Shown: positions 21,911 through 34,600 of the stretch, in pieces
Layout: the number at the start of each line of letters is the position of its first letter
Numbering within the stretch: position 1 is the first letter of the stretch
Assembly: GCF_019112545.1 (NCBI RefSeq)
Contig: NW_025064933.1
Location: 124,001 to 188,000 of the forward strand
Length of the DNA: 64,000 nucleotides
DNA from: Guyanagaster necrorhizus
Taxonomy: Eukaryota; Basidiomycota; Agaricomycetes; Agaricales; Physalacriaceae
Reading direction: 5' to 3'
Program-made: the position numbers and the translations under genes
The notes under the pieces: model-generated
The model's input: only the letters and a program-made list of their open reading frames with translations
Databases searched by the model: none
Told to the model about the DNA's origin: nothing

Positions 21911-24560
21911 ATGCCGTCTTTTTCACGTCACCATCGATTTCAGCCGTTGCCCATATTTCTAGCACCGGATGAATGGACATATTCATACATCGGACTAGAG
22001 AACGATGTACACGTCATCGCCATCGCTGACGCTGGTTTTGGGGGAGTTATGGTACTCAACTTGGACTCTCGGATAACCCGAGGTGGCGTCGATTGTGCGT
22101 CAGAAGAGCAGTTTGGTTTACTCCAGTATGCGGTTGCCCTAGCTGCAGACCGTGGAGTTCAGATGAACAACGCCCTGGGGTATCCAAGCGAAGGTGGACC
22201 GTAGGGGGACGGAGACTCGCGTCAATCAAATTGGGGGTCCTGTCACATTTGTTCAACCACTTGTGAAGGATGGATTTTACAAGGAGGTTGTAATTTTGGC
22301 CTACCCTGCACTTCCGGAGGAGATCAAGCCAGTATTCCGGGATGATATGATTGGCGTTACCTTAGATGGAACGTCGCAGCCCTTGACTGTTACACGAGGC
22401 ATCCTCCGCGATGGCGTGAACATGGAGGCTAGCGTCCCGTGCTTCCGTTCTAGAAATTGAGATGGACGGCTTCACCGCATCATTCATCAGCATCTATCGT
22501 AACATCAAAATACCCACGAATACATTCGACCATAGCCGCGATTTCCCACTATCATGGATTCCGTCTTCCTCTAACCACAGAACATGGACCAAGGTTGCAA
22601 AATTTTCGGACCCGGCACTGCGGCAGGTACCTGCGATAGCGACCTTGTACTTCCGGCTGGTCCGGGCGGGTTAGCTGTCATCGAAAATTACGTCCGGGTC
22701 AGCGTCTTTCAGCGTAGAACTGCAGAACCACAAGCAGTGTACCAACGTTTAACCGAGCTTTTACAGTCATCATCTCTAATACCATTTAGCGACTGTCTCA
22801 TCGAGCTTCGACTCGGCTACAGGACTGGAACTTCATCGACGGCCTCTGGACAGTTGTCCGCTTTGGGCATACAGTAACAGGTTAGGATATGCCCGCTACT
22901 TCCGGTGCCGACCTCGCCATCGATCTGTTTAAGAAACGGGCCGGAGATTTTTATGCTGATGGCCTGCATTAGGCCTATCGTTAGCGCGATGGATAATCTT
23001 CGACCTTCAAGGGGGTAGAAGTCGATAGTACGGTGAATATGCTATAGAGTTCAGTCATTACCGTGGTTTTTGGGTGGCGACTAGGCGGATCGTCGAGTCT
23101 GTCAGGGCCACCGAGAATTTACTATGCGATCTTTGCCTGACAGTATGCCTACTTCAAGTCGGTCCTGCATGATCTTGGTTTGGAACTATTTGCAGAGCTG
23201 TATGGGGATGGACGTTTTAATGCACTACAGATTGCCGCGTATGTGGATGCAGCTTATGACTCTGAGGAGTTATCATCTCGGCAGACGTATGTGAATGATG
23301 GATCAGCTTAGTGCCACCTCTGCGCATACTATGACACCGGTAGAGGGCACATCCTTGTTTCCGCGGAATCATTCAGTGGCTAGCCGGTTAATATTGTCTC
23401 GACGGAACGAACGCCCTTACTCTTTGAAGACGCCTGGCAACCGTTGCTTCTCGTTAGGTAGCAACCGGTTTGATTCAGCAATACACCCACCAGCCAGAAG
23501 TTCATGCCTTTTCAGGTACGCATACGCGGCATTCGTATCTACCAAAACTGATTGAGCAGTAGAGATGGTTGTGGGCCCGTTTGGCGTCAATATAGATCGT
23601 AGGACTATGGTTCAATATGTCTACAGGATGGGCCGAGTATCTTCGTCAGGTGCAGCACATGTTGCACCAGGGGATCCAGTCGTTGATGTTGCGTGTTTCA
23701 GTGCCTTGGCTTGGAGTCCGTTTCAAACGTAGGAATTGCTTCCTGCCGCACAGATATGATTGGCTTCGCGCAGCTGATGCAACTGATGGCAGTGGACGGC
23801 GAGCGACAGCACCGAGTGGAATTGGTTATAAATTGATTGTCGTTCCTGAGCTTCGAGCTGTATACCGCGGAGTGGTGGAAGAATGTTGGAGCTTGCTGAT
23901 GGAGCTGTCGGCATCCTCTTAGCCGGTTTGGCATCAACCCGTACGCTCGGGCAAGGCGGCAAGCCGGAATCAGCGCCCAAGCCATTCAGTTGAGCATCTC
24001 TGGAGTTGTATAGGCGGCGGGAATTGTTAACAATTGACAAGACAATACAAACGTCATTGATGAGCCTAGATGCTCAGGCCGATCTGACATTCACTGCCAA
24101 AACAACATGATGCCGCCGTTTATTTCATCAAGTAATTGATGGAGAGGGAGTCTATTTTGTAGACGGATGCTTTGAGGGAGTCGGTGGACGTGGTCATCTC
24201 CGTTCGAGTGCTGGAAACCCTCTGCGAACTCAGACGGGGGTTATATTCTCTGCTATCTCTTCATCAATTTCCACTCGAACATTGGTTGCATGAGTCCTTG
24301 AGTCACTTTCCGTGCATTTCGTGCCCCTTGTTTGATGCGGCGCCGTATGCGGACATTTCTGAGAATTGTGATCTCTGTTTGCTTCAAGCCCGGGGTGTAT
24401 CGATGTGGTACGGTGGGATACGTACGTACCCTCACAGTGACGCGTCAGTCTACCGTGATGGCCCAGGACATTCTGCAGTCGGGCTTGCCACGGGTGCAGA
24501 TGGCTTAATCATCGTGAAAGGGTCAAACATTGATGTAGCAAAGGATTTGTCCAGGTGACG
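21911..24560 (+). pseudogene. decayed glycoside-hydrolase-like gene (rhamnosidase-type, tentative)
   Basis: Scattered coding-like blocks lie in the same order as in large fungal secreted hydrolases of the GH106/GH2-like type. They include VHVIAIADAGFGGVMVLNLD then AVALAADRGVQMNNALGYP (21990-22190); PVTFVQPLVKDGFYKEVVIL (about 22240); YFKSVLHDLGLELFAELYGD (about 23150); YDTGRGHILVSAESFSG followed by a stop (about 23330); and GYKLIVVPELRAVYRGVVEE (about 23830). At about 22197-22204 the frame ends in TAG after YPSEGGP, and one base over it continues WGTETRVNQIGGP. A single extra A explains this better than an intron. More stops break most later blocks. The gene lies just upstream of and parallel to the GH51 gene. 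Family assignment is from recall of the IADAGFGGVE-type motif and is tentative. Confidence 0.5.
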
Positions 24561-25601
24561 CTCCGAAAGCGCATGTCAACGGTCGTGGAGCATTTGCCGT
24601 GCCGTATCGTCCATCCTAGACTGTTCATTCACCGCGGATTCTACGAGCCAGATGAGGAATATTGACGTTAAATATGATCAATGCGAGCTTGTCAGCGGAA
24701 AGGGCTTTTTGGTGATTACCAGGAAGGTCTTCCTGGCGCCGTATCCGTTCAAGATAAAGAATAGTAGTGAAATCCTGCTGCGGAGGAACGACCTGTATCG
24801 AATTGGTTCCAACTCATTCACGGGAGACTCTTCAGAGATCGCCGACATCACTTTCAAGATGGATGTCCGAGTTCCCTAGTGATAATAACATCCAGAGACA
24901 TATTTCGCTGTTTGAATTCCAGTCTCTTCGTCACCACGACACACGACAATTTTTTTATCTCTCATCTTTCTGGAACGGCGCTCTATTCGATGGCATTTAA
25001 TATCCTCTCTATCCCTGAGGAGACACGGTTCTGCATTTGGGCTGTGCTGAGAATCTTGCATAAGGATATATCAATGACCAACTGGCAGGGCTTACTTACC
25101 GGCCGCCCTACGAAGGAGAGACGTCGCGTCTTTCCTTGTCAAGACTCAGAGTCTACACGTTGAGTCATCAATCTTTGGCCGAGTTGCACAATTGGTGTCG
25201 AGAGCCTTCCAGAAGACATGAGTATACACAGAATTTCGGTCTATCGAAGATCCCGAAATGGTTTCTTAATAACGAGGAGAAACCAGCAGATGATCACTGT
25301 TATACTTCCAGTGACTCGCTTTTGGTGGGTGGCTGGGATCAATACTGATGTATGTTGTAGCAAAACGGAGTCTATGACGTTACGTGTCCTTTTCACCACT
25401 CTCATAAAAAATTTGGACCATGTGATCGCGAACCTACTAAATTCCGGACCGATAGAAGTATACCGTAATCACGATAGCGCGAAGCAGTTACACTCAGCCA
25501 CCCATATGCTTTTGTAGTGCCATCGGAAAATGATGGAAAATGTCCCTCATGTGGTCTGGTGGTGTTCTTTGTCGCTACCGACGGTCCGCTTCCCAACTCG
25601 G

Positions 25602-25608
25602 TATATAA
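25602..25608 (+). promoter_or_regulatory. TATA box of GH51 gene
   Basis: TATATAAGG lies about 55 bp upstream of the inferred ATG at 25660, a typical position for a strong, regulated fungal promoter. Confidence 0.55.
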
Positions 25609-25659
25609 GGAGCCTTCTCTCTGGCGTATGACCCACTTTACTATTCAGTATCAAGGATC

Positions 25660-28600
25660 ATGATACTCGTTTTGGGATTCATTCTGGTTTTTTTCGGCTC
25701 CGCGCTCTCGCAGACTACAGTCAGTGTCAGCTCGACAGCTAGCCATCCAATTCCGACTACACTATGTGCGTGTGTAGTCATAGTTTCATTTTCACACCGT
25801 TCCATTTTTGATACTTTGCCAAACTAGGGGGGCAAATGTTCGAGGTAATGACATTCAAATTCAACGCTACAAGCCCACAACCCTCTTAATTCAACAATTA
25901 TGAAGGACATAAGCGTAAGAGCTTTTCATATTGCGCTTTCTTATTGTTCATGAAGTCCCAGAATGTGATCCTCATTTTTTTATCAATACGTTTTTTTATG
26001 GAGTCGATTCTTTAGAGTGGAGATGGAGGCCTTTACGCTGAATGTAAGCTTTATTTTACCGTCAGGCTCCATGTCATCAGTACTCATCAACTTTTCAGTG
26101 CTTCAAAATCGGGCCTTTCAGCAAGTCGATGCCGGTAAGCTGATGATGCCATACTCGCATCACTGAGATCTAGAGTCAAGTTTATCGTGTCAGGAACCTC
26201 CGCCGCGCTCAAAGCATGGTATCCCGTCAACGGCTCCCTCCTTACTGTCATCACCGAAACCGAACCGGTATCTTCTGCCCTTCCTAACGCACTGAACATG
26301 ACTATTGCAAGTGGTACAACTGGACCGGTCGGATTCGGTAACAGTGGCTACTTTGGTAGGGGGTTTCAGCTCAATCACTAACAGACTTCTCATGATCCGC
26401 CAACGTAGGCATAAAATTTACGGCCGGGAACACGTATAATGCTTCTTTCTACTATCGTTTCCCCGAAAGTTCTGATTTTATTGGAGAAGTGGATGTCAGT
26501 ATCCAGAATTCTGATGGTGATGTTTTGGCTTCGGCCCCCGTTTTGGTTTCCGGCGCCCAGACAAGCTGGAAGCAAGTCTTCATCCTGCTCACCCCAGGTA
26601 CAACACCGGATACAACTGATAATGTCTTTGTCGTCACCACCGATGGCGCAGCAGCCTCAGGCTTGACAGTCAATTTCGCTATGTTTTCCCTCTTTCCTCC
26701 TACTTTCAATAACAGGTCTAATGGAATGCGAAATGACATTGCTGAAGTAAGCGAGAATCAATTTCGAATGACGCAGAGATCATCGCTCAAGAACGTGTCA
26801 GACTCTTCAAGCAATGAAACCTTCCTTCTTCAGATTTCCGGGAGGTAACAATCTCGTATGTTGACTCAAGACCTTCCTAATACCTAATCTAAATCATCTT
26901 ATTGAAATTTTTCTAGGAGGTCCGCATCCCTCCAAATTTCTGAGGAAGTCTGCAGGCTGATTTTGCAGATTATCAGGGTTCTAATACAGCAACACGATGG
27001 GTATGGAACGCTACCTTGGGGCCTCTGGTCGATCGTCCAGGTTAGCCCTAGCGAGCTAAATTTCATGGGATCATCTTGCTGATTTGCGCTGCAGGTCGTT
27101 TGGGAGATTGGGGATATATCAATACAGAGTGCGTTTTCGACTCATTTTTTTTAGAAGATCTGGTCATGATCGTAACATTTAGTGGTCTTGGTCTGTTGGA
27201 GTACCTGTTGTGGTGCGAAGACTTGGAGATGGAGCCCATTATGGCTGTCTGGGCCGGTCAGTTGTGTTTCTCGCCTTGAAGAAAAAATATTAATCCTCAA
27301 ACAGGATATGGGCTTGGAGGGCAGTCGGTTGCAGAGGACAATCTAGAGCCCTACATCCAAAGCGCAATTGATCAGGCTCGTCTTCGTTTGACACTTGTCC
27401 AGACATTCTGGTGATCTTAAATTTCGCTTCCGCGGACAGATATATTTTGTTATCGGGGATCCAGCAACTAATGACTATGGTCGGTGCTGACTACATCAAA
27501 CATACGGCTCTAGATAATCATTCTTTACATTGCAGCTGCGCGAAGGGCGGAGCTCGGACACCCCGAACCGTTCAATCTGACTTACGTGGAAATTGGAAAC
27601 GAAGTACGACCATGCGTTTGCGTATTGTGACTGCATTAACACTTCGCAGGATTTCGTGTCCGCCGCGACCAGCACGTTAGCGGACCATTGTGCACACTGT
27701 ATCTAACTGACGAATTTTGACAGATATGGGTATCGATGGAACTTGTATGTTACGGCTCTGCAGAGCGAATTCCCAGACCTTCGTTCGGTTTCATTCTTCA
27801 CAGTTGATCAGCTCAGATACTCATGTAGGCTTAATGTTCAGATTTCATCGCGACAACATATGCTTTCAATCCGATTCTCGACCCGACGCCTACAGAATAC
27901 GACCTGCATGTTTATCAGAGTAGCAGTAAGTTCCAGAGCATAATCTTATTCTTGAAGTTGAGCTCAGACTCATGTAGCTTGGATGTCGGAGAATTCGTTC
28001 TATTATGATGTTTTCCAGGTAAGTGGTAATTTTGCGACGGATGTTAAGGTCTTGAGTCCCGCGTGCAGCGGAATGGGACCAAGTACTTCGAGGGCGAGTA
28101 TGCTACTACCACAAATGACCAGGGTGTGTTTGTTCTGGCTACAAGGTGAAATCCCCCTCACTTGGATTTAGGATCCACCCTTCAATATTCTACAGTGGAA
28201 GGTAAATCAATTCCCCCGACAAGATATAGAAATTAACACGTATATAAGCTGCTACCGCTGATGCGGTCTTCATGACTGGATTAGAACGTGAGATTCGTAT
28301 TTATTAGATATGTCTATTCTATGTGTCACTAACTCATTGTGTAGGAAACTCCGATATCGTATTCGCCGCTTCTTATGCTCCTCTTCTTCAAGTAAATACC
28401 TCGTATTTTCACACACTAGCCCAATCTGCTAATTTTATAACAGGATTATAGCCAAGCTGACTGGGTGAGTGATTCGCTTCGTGGACTCATTATTTCAGTC
28501 TGATTTCTTTTCGTCTGTAGCATCCAAATTTAGTGGTTTTTGAGTGAGAATTAGATGTTTTAATCCTGCCAGGTTGAAGGCTAACAGCTGTCCAGCGCAG

Positions 28601-29088
28601 GAGCAGTCTACCCAAGTGTCAGCTATTACGTCCAACAGGTAACTACTCACCACAACGTTATCGATCTCAGCTAACATCCAATCAGCTTTTCAGCTTATAT
28701 CGGGGAGATGAATACATCCCTAGCACGCTTCCAACAAGCAATGGTAACGTGTTTTGGAGCGTCGTTCGAAAGACGTCTGTCACTCCCAACGAGCTTATCA
28801 TCAAGGCAAGTTAGCCGCCGCGGGCAACGGAAGTACGCCTTTTATTGACTAGACCCTCTCCAGGTCATCAACAGAAACGTCAACACAACGGATGTGACTT
28901 TTGAGTTGCCGTTCAATGTATCAGACACAGCTACTGCAATGGTGCTCACGGGGGAAAAGACGTCAGCCAACCTTCCTTCTGATCCCGACCTTGTTCTTCC
29001 TCGAACATCTTCCATCTCAACCGGTTCTATCTTCGATTATTCGGCTCCTGGATTCAGTGTCAATGTTCTGGTTCTTGACATCGAGTAG
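25660..29088 (+). CDS. secreted alpha-L-arabinofuranosidase, GH51
   Basis: An N-terminal signal peptide ([17 protein letters not shown]) precedes the typical GH51 sequence: [110 protein letters not shown] (acid/base Glu), YFEGEYATT (nucleophile Glu), [20 protein letters not shown] and [10 protein letters not shown], with a beta-sandwich C-terminus. About 27 exons are needed and almost all phases close, so the gene looks intact despite its fragmented frames. Several exons are under 30 nt. Two introns have GC donors (27376-27439 and 28806-28863). The junction after FRFPGGNNL (about 26852-26970) is the only unclear splice. GH51 enzymes release arabinose from arabinan, arabinoxylan and pectin side chains. 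Confidence 0.88.
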
Positions 29089-29249
29089 CGTACACGCTTT
29101 TTTTACGACGTTGACAATATACATAACCAAGTGGAAACGCCTAGTTTCATGATCTCAGCTGCAAGACTGGTTGAGCGCGCGGGCTAAACGCTAATAACCA
29201 GTAATCGGGGTTAATAATCAAGCGCACACCGATAATGAAAAGCAATAAG

Positions 29250-30518
29250 TTATATAGCAGCAAAGGCTTTTCCAAGTGCAGTAGCGGCGTCTGAAACCAG
29301 CTTCGCTCCGATCTTGAGTACACTTGAAGCTTCATTAGTAAAAGATTTCCTATTCAGTTTAAAAAGCTGTTACTTACCCTAGAGAAATGTAGCAGATTGC
29401 GAATGGCCAATCAGAACTTTGGTAGTGTAGTTAAAAGATATACAAACCGTCCATTGCCATAATTGGGTGTGGTGCGCCCTTGTACACCACTGTTTCTACC
29501 TCTACGCCAAGCTCTTTCAGTTTTTCCCCATACTGAATACCCTCCTCCCGTAAGATATCCAATTCTGTAACGGCGATCCAGGCTTTTGGTACCTTCTGTA
29601 AGAGTTCTTTCGGTGCAAACGCAGGCGACGCGTCCCATTTCGTCCAGTCTTTGGGATCTGGAAGATAATTTAACTTGAACCAATTCATCCTAGCTGGAGT
29701 AAGCCATGCGGTATGCTCGTTCTCTTTCCAAAGGTTTTCGACGGATGCCGTATTATCGGTGACGGGAACAATGAGGAGTTGGAAGATAAGTGGGATGGAA
29801 GGCTGCATTTCGGCGGCCTTGAGAGCGAGAATGGCTGCGAGGTTTCCGCCGCTTATTGAAGAAAGATAAACGTTATTCCGTGCATAGGTAGCGGGAAACA
29901 TACCTGGAGGATCCACCGACGGCGATCCTAGTCGTATCTATGTTGAGCTGAGATTTCCCGTTCTCAGTGACCCAATGCAGAGATTCAATAGCGTCTTCTA
30001 CAGCACATGGATACTTCTCCTCGGGAGCAAGTCGGTAGTTCACAGAGATGACAACGCATCTCGCATCTACGAGAATCAATTTAGCATCATATCTGAATCG
30101 CAACGCAATACTCGGTATACTAACGAACACACATATTGGTGGCAAAAGAATTCTCACTGTTGATGTTGCCGAAAGTCCATCCACCTATTATATCTGTGAT
30201 AAAAGTATCCCGTGCGATTCATATTCCGTTCTCACCTCCGTGAAAGTAAATAAGTAACGGCCATCCCGCTCTTGGGGCGTCTCCCTCGGGAGTGAAAGCC
30301 CGCAAATCACAGAACATTAGATTGAGGTCCTGAGTCTTTCCGACCGGCAACAAAGGTGAACCACCAGGAACTGCAGGCACGTTCCTCAAGGCAGGATCCC
30401 ATGATGGTAGAGTATGCGGAGGCGTTATATTGATGAGTGCGCTGTTGTGAAATTCCACATATTCTGGGTCGAGACGGGGTATTATGGAAGGATGGAGGGG
30501 TTGTTTGGGTTCGGACAT
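29250..30518 (-). CDS. alpha/beta-hydrolase fold-3 (HSL-type) esterase
   Basis: Exons 30518-30236, 30184-30125, 30066-29904, 29851-29448 and 29329-29250 give 329 aa. Splicing rebuilds the oxyanion HGGGW motif (YFHGG|GWTFGN) and the nucleophile elbow GGSSSGGNLAA. VNYRLAPEEKYPCAVEDA is typical of hormone-sensitive-lipase-like esterases. The Asp (TELDILREEG) and His (GAPHPIMAMDG) of the triad are present. The last splice, to ASSVLKIGAKLV, is chosen for frame and is less certain. No signal peptide is seen, so it is probably intracellular. Such enzymes hydrolyse short-chain esters; the substrate is unknown. It is convergent with the GH51 gene. Confidence 0.82.
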
Positions 30519-30928
30519 TGTGTAGGCAGTACAAGGAGAGAGCGATAGCGATAAGTATTTATGATCGGGGGCGATCAGTGACTCTTGTTTGGCCGGTCCG
30601 GTGTTTCCGACGGCCCGTTCGAATCGAAATTGGCCTTCTACGGAAATTTTAGCCGGTGTGTATAGCTAGCTACCTTCAGTCGGATGCTTTTATATCATGT
30701 GAATGCCAGGCATAATCCCATATTAAAGTTAAGTCGATATGATTGTTATAGGTGCTGACTCTCTCCTTCCACTAACCCTCTCGTGTAAAAGCGCTGGCGT
30801 TGTTGTTACATGTCGCGGCCGGCGCAGACCTACAAAAATGAAGTACGAGCGCACACAATTTAGTGTTTACTCCACGGTATCAAAAATAGTCCCGGGGTCA
30901 TGAACAGTGTCTTCAGGCATGCCAACTA
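30519..30928. other. intergenic spacer
   Basis: A 410-bp spacer upstream of the esterase (-) and downstream of the membrane-protein gene (-). A weak TATA-like ATAAATACT (read on the minus strand) lies near 30553-30562. No gene is seen. Confidence 0.4.
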
Positions 30929-32950
30929 CTACCAGCGATCTTTCTTCACAACGACAACACCACCGGGACTCGTATCATCAGCATGAAGCGTAGGTAGGTA
31001 GTACGTCGATGGAGGCCTATCGAGCTCCGCACCCTTAAGGACATGAAGTGGAATGGGGAATTCGGGCAGCGGGGCTTTCTCCATATCCACGTCCTCACGG
31101 TGCTGAAAGACCTCAGGAGCGAAATTAGACGATGCTAATGCGGATTCAGCGTGCACTGAAACAGGACAAATCAGGAAGTAGTGAATGTAAAACGCTGATG
31201 GACGTACAATACTGTGCCAGCCCTTGATCAAAGTTCCGTAGACAAACGATGCCTAGAATTACGCAGGCGATGATGACAATCATGTATGCGACCGTGAAGC
31301 AGGCAAAGTTGGCCCACATGATAAATGTCCTGAATGGAAGTAAGATATTCGTATGGGATGCCCACCAAAGAAGGTAATTGAGTACCATCGGTAGACTTGT
31401 GAATCGAACACGAGGCTCTCAGCCAAGAGGAACAGGAAACCGACGAAGATAAATGAAAACATCCATTTCTTTCTCTCGTACCGGACAGCGTACCACCCCT
31501 GTATATGGTCAGAGAGTATAAGGACGTCACAATGAGGTTCTTACCAATACTATCCACGGGACAACCATCTGCAGGACGTTAAGCAGGAAAATATAAATCA
31601 TCAATAGATAAGATACGTACGACAGTGTGGAATATGAAGATGCCTTCATAGAGTATCGTATGTTCGGATATATACCTGATATAAGTGTTGAACAATTGAT
31701 CGATCCAGAGTCCCATTCCGGCGGGAAGGATGTAGACCTCGAGCTGCAGACATGCTTGTATGGCCATGAAAAACTACAAATCGAGTAAGCAGAGCGTTAG
31801 AAGCATCTACCAAATCTCCCTACCTTGCGAATTCTGAGGATGTGAGCCGGTGCGCCAACACATTTGTATGATTGCACCGCGTACACCTGTCATAAGTCGT
31901 TAAGGAGATGACCGCATATTAATGACAACCAACCCGAAGAAGTGTCCATATCATAATGGTCAAGGCGCTAAAATTCAATACAAGGTCGGGGATCTCCAGC
32001 GAGGACCGAGTACTGAAGTACGTTGGGAAGAAATCGACAGAGCATGGCGTGCCGGGATCACCGAGAAGCGCCTCGTAGACGCTCGAAAGATGTCGCGTAC
32101 GCCAAATGACGTATGCCGACCATGCTGTAAGCAGTATCCTAGCACCGATCCCAGCCAGACTAAGATAGATCAGTTACATGAGGCGAGGAACAAAGATACT
32201 TTACGTACAGATGAGGTACGGAGTCCTGTATCATGGCGAGGACGGAGATGCCAAAAAGCCAAAATTGCAAGAAGACAAAGGCAAGGCTTTCCCGGCGGAA
32301 ATTGGACAAGCTGCGGCAGAATCGGATGGGCTAAATGTGATTGAATAAAACTACGTACTCTTGGAATGGTAGAATCAAAGTCTGGACGCAAGTCTTGCTC
32401 AGGGTGATGTTGCCGCTTTCACCTTCCATGTCGACAGAATTTGGGTCATTCGAGGGCTTGAGGAAGAAGCCTGTGCCTTCCAGACCAGTGCGCCAGACAC
32501 GGTTGTTCTCAGTGACCTGAAGAAAATGTGAGATAGAGTCCACCGGGTCATTGCGGGGACGTACGTTCTGGTCGCTGTCAATGATCATGGCTAACAGAGG
32601 TTGATTAATTGTAAAGACGTCCGAACAAGAACCGTCGTTGTGAGGGAGGTAATTGCACATTCGTAGGGTCGAACCCGCGAAGAACGTATGATTCTTTGGA
32701 GGAATATTGGCGACGGTGACGATATTTTTGAGTAATCCATTGTACTGAGAGTCAACTGAGAAAAGCAAGGACTGGATGGTTCCCTGTGCGAAGCAGTGGA
32801 AGAAACCAAAGAGAAAGAATGTGGTGGTAAGATGGTTGAGGGTAATACGGGCATACTACCGTGTCGATGCTCGTAAGTATCGCGTTCTTCAAGAGAGGTG
32901 AACGAACGCACCAATGCCTCTAGCTTCCACTTTAACGACCTTCCCAACAT
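30929..32950 (-). CDS. multi-pass membrane protein of a basidiomycete family, unknown function
   Basis: Ten exons (32950-32912, 32855-32359, 32286-32209, 32159-31934, 31886-31824, 31773-31621, 31568-31545, 31498-31386, 31329-31208, 31155-30929) give 513 aa with consistent phases, including a 24-nt exon. The N-terminus contains a hydrophobic segment (TFFLFGFFHCFAQ), then a large probably extracytoplasmic loop with Cys residues (CNYLPHNDGSCSD). At least six more TM segments follow: FLQFWLFGISVLAM, LTAWSAYVIW, LVLNFSALTIMIWTL, MFSFIFVGFLFLLAESLVF and FTVAYMIVIIACVILGIV. A cytosolic tail ends VVVVKKDRW. I recognise the layout (loop, WSAYVIW, ALWIDQ-like, LPWIVLGW) as an uncharacterised protein common in Agaricomycetes. 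No function is known to me. Confidence 0.82.
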
Positions 32951-34600
32951 AGCACACAGATTAAGTCTTGAACTTGCAAGATGAAACGACCGAAAAGCAG
33001 CCCAATAGCAGAACAAAATCCCGGGAAAGGGCGTTGAACGCAGCCCGCTGCGTTAAGGAACGACGAACGTGAGTGAAGGAAGAGAAAGGAAGGGGAAAGG
33101 AAGGAAGGAATGATGTCGTGACTTGACGCTCTTTCTTCTCTTACTCCCATCATCAATCTATCGACAACGTTCTCTCCCATTTTTAGGATTTATAGGGGCA
33201 CCAATCTAACCGTCAACTCTTGTCGTGATGCATCATCATTCATTTAACGGTTGCCTCTCACCTACGATGGGAACACCACTTCAGGCTCTTGTAGTGTTCC
33301 TTGGGAAAGAACGTACGGTGGATTATCCTACTCCATTATCTCAGGTTCCGAGTTCCGAGTTCCTGGCATCGATAGTCATCCCAGGACTCTGTACACGCTC
33401 AAAATGCTGAGCATTACACTTGACAACCATCATTGCTTCCATGTAATTCGCGGACTCGCCGGGCAGACTTACGTCCTTCACTGTGATTAAGCTTCTCTCC
33501 GACCCATCTCTCTGGTTGTCTTTTCATTGGTTGTGGGTAATCAGAACATTACTTGCCTTTCTGTTGATAGCCTAGGCTTCATTCTACTTCAGAAGCTACA
33601 TTTCTACCAGCCTGTTAGACGCTGAAAAACACTGTCTTTGTGATCATGGGCAATAAGTTTCAATGAGAACGCCTTCTTCCATCTACTGTACACATGGAAA
33701 CCAAAATGTCGCTATCCTGATTGTAGTTTCTATATGTACAGTAGGCTTGATATGTATGTTTTCTCAGGCTCAGTTTCTGCTGGTTTGGAAATGTAAAACA
33801 ATTTTTGAAGGTCTTTCATCGAGCATTCGCGTTAATCACAAGTTCGTGGCATCTTAACTTCATCCTTCGCTTTTTCTTGCTGCTTGAAGGTCGCTCTCGG
33901 TACAGGAATACATATGATCCTTGTAACGATTTTTTGTGGCAATATCGCCATAACCAGAATATGGCCCGAGAGCTGTTATTAATGAAAAAACGTCTTCTGA
34001 ACTAGTCTTAACCAAGTCTAAGCTACTGCTTGTTAGTTCCATCGGGCCAGAAGTTTGTCTTTAGGTAGTAAGATGTCTGGGAACTCCTGAACCGTGAGTA
34101 CGTGCCACGTGCTGCGCCAAGCCTTATCTGCACTACCAATTCTCTCCCTCTCTCGTTTTACGTTTGGTGTCTTTTTAACCTGAAAGAATTCCTGACATCG
34201 CTATGGCTAGCAGTGATGTCGACAGTTGCTGCGGTCTCCCTGACTGGTGTCCGCAGGAGCGAGGACTCTTGCCGCAACAGTGACTCTCGTGCAGCGGCCC
34301 CGACCTCGATATAGAAGAAGCCGATCAGCCATGCTCCTGTTGTTCCAGTGGCAACAGTCTTGAAATCGATGATACGCCGGCAGTCCAAAGCAGAGTCGAT
34401 TGCGCTGCAAACGCGGCCGAGTCGAAGCAGCAAGTTTTCATTCGTGAGGTTCGATAGATGTGAAGTGTGCTACTAATATTAGCGATGTATACCAGAGTGG
34501 ACATGAATCTTGTGAAATTTGATCAATCAAATGTCAAACTCTCAGATGTCTCACTCCGGTATTTATAAAGAGAGGGACCTCAAAGCGCCTGCCCAGATCT
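32951..34600. other. intergenic region
   Basis: About 1.65 kb between the divergent membrane-protein and F-box genes. Only short unsupported frames are present. The first part is presumably the 5' region of the membrane-protein gene. A TATTTATAAAG element near 34559-34569 lies about 35 bp upstream of the F-box gene ATG and is a likely TATA box. Confidence 0.45.

Noticed and set aside
25660..29088. Initial impression that the GH51 locus is a pseudogene because no long frame exists
   Set aside because: Nearly every fragment joins in phase through GT/GC..AG introns and both catalytic Glu residues are present.
31922..32344. 140-codon plus-strand frame
   Set aside because: It covers exons and introns of the membrane-protein gene on the other strand and has no independent support.
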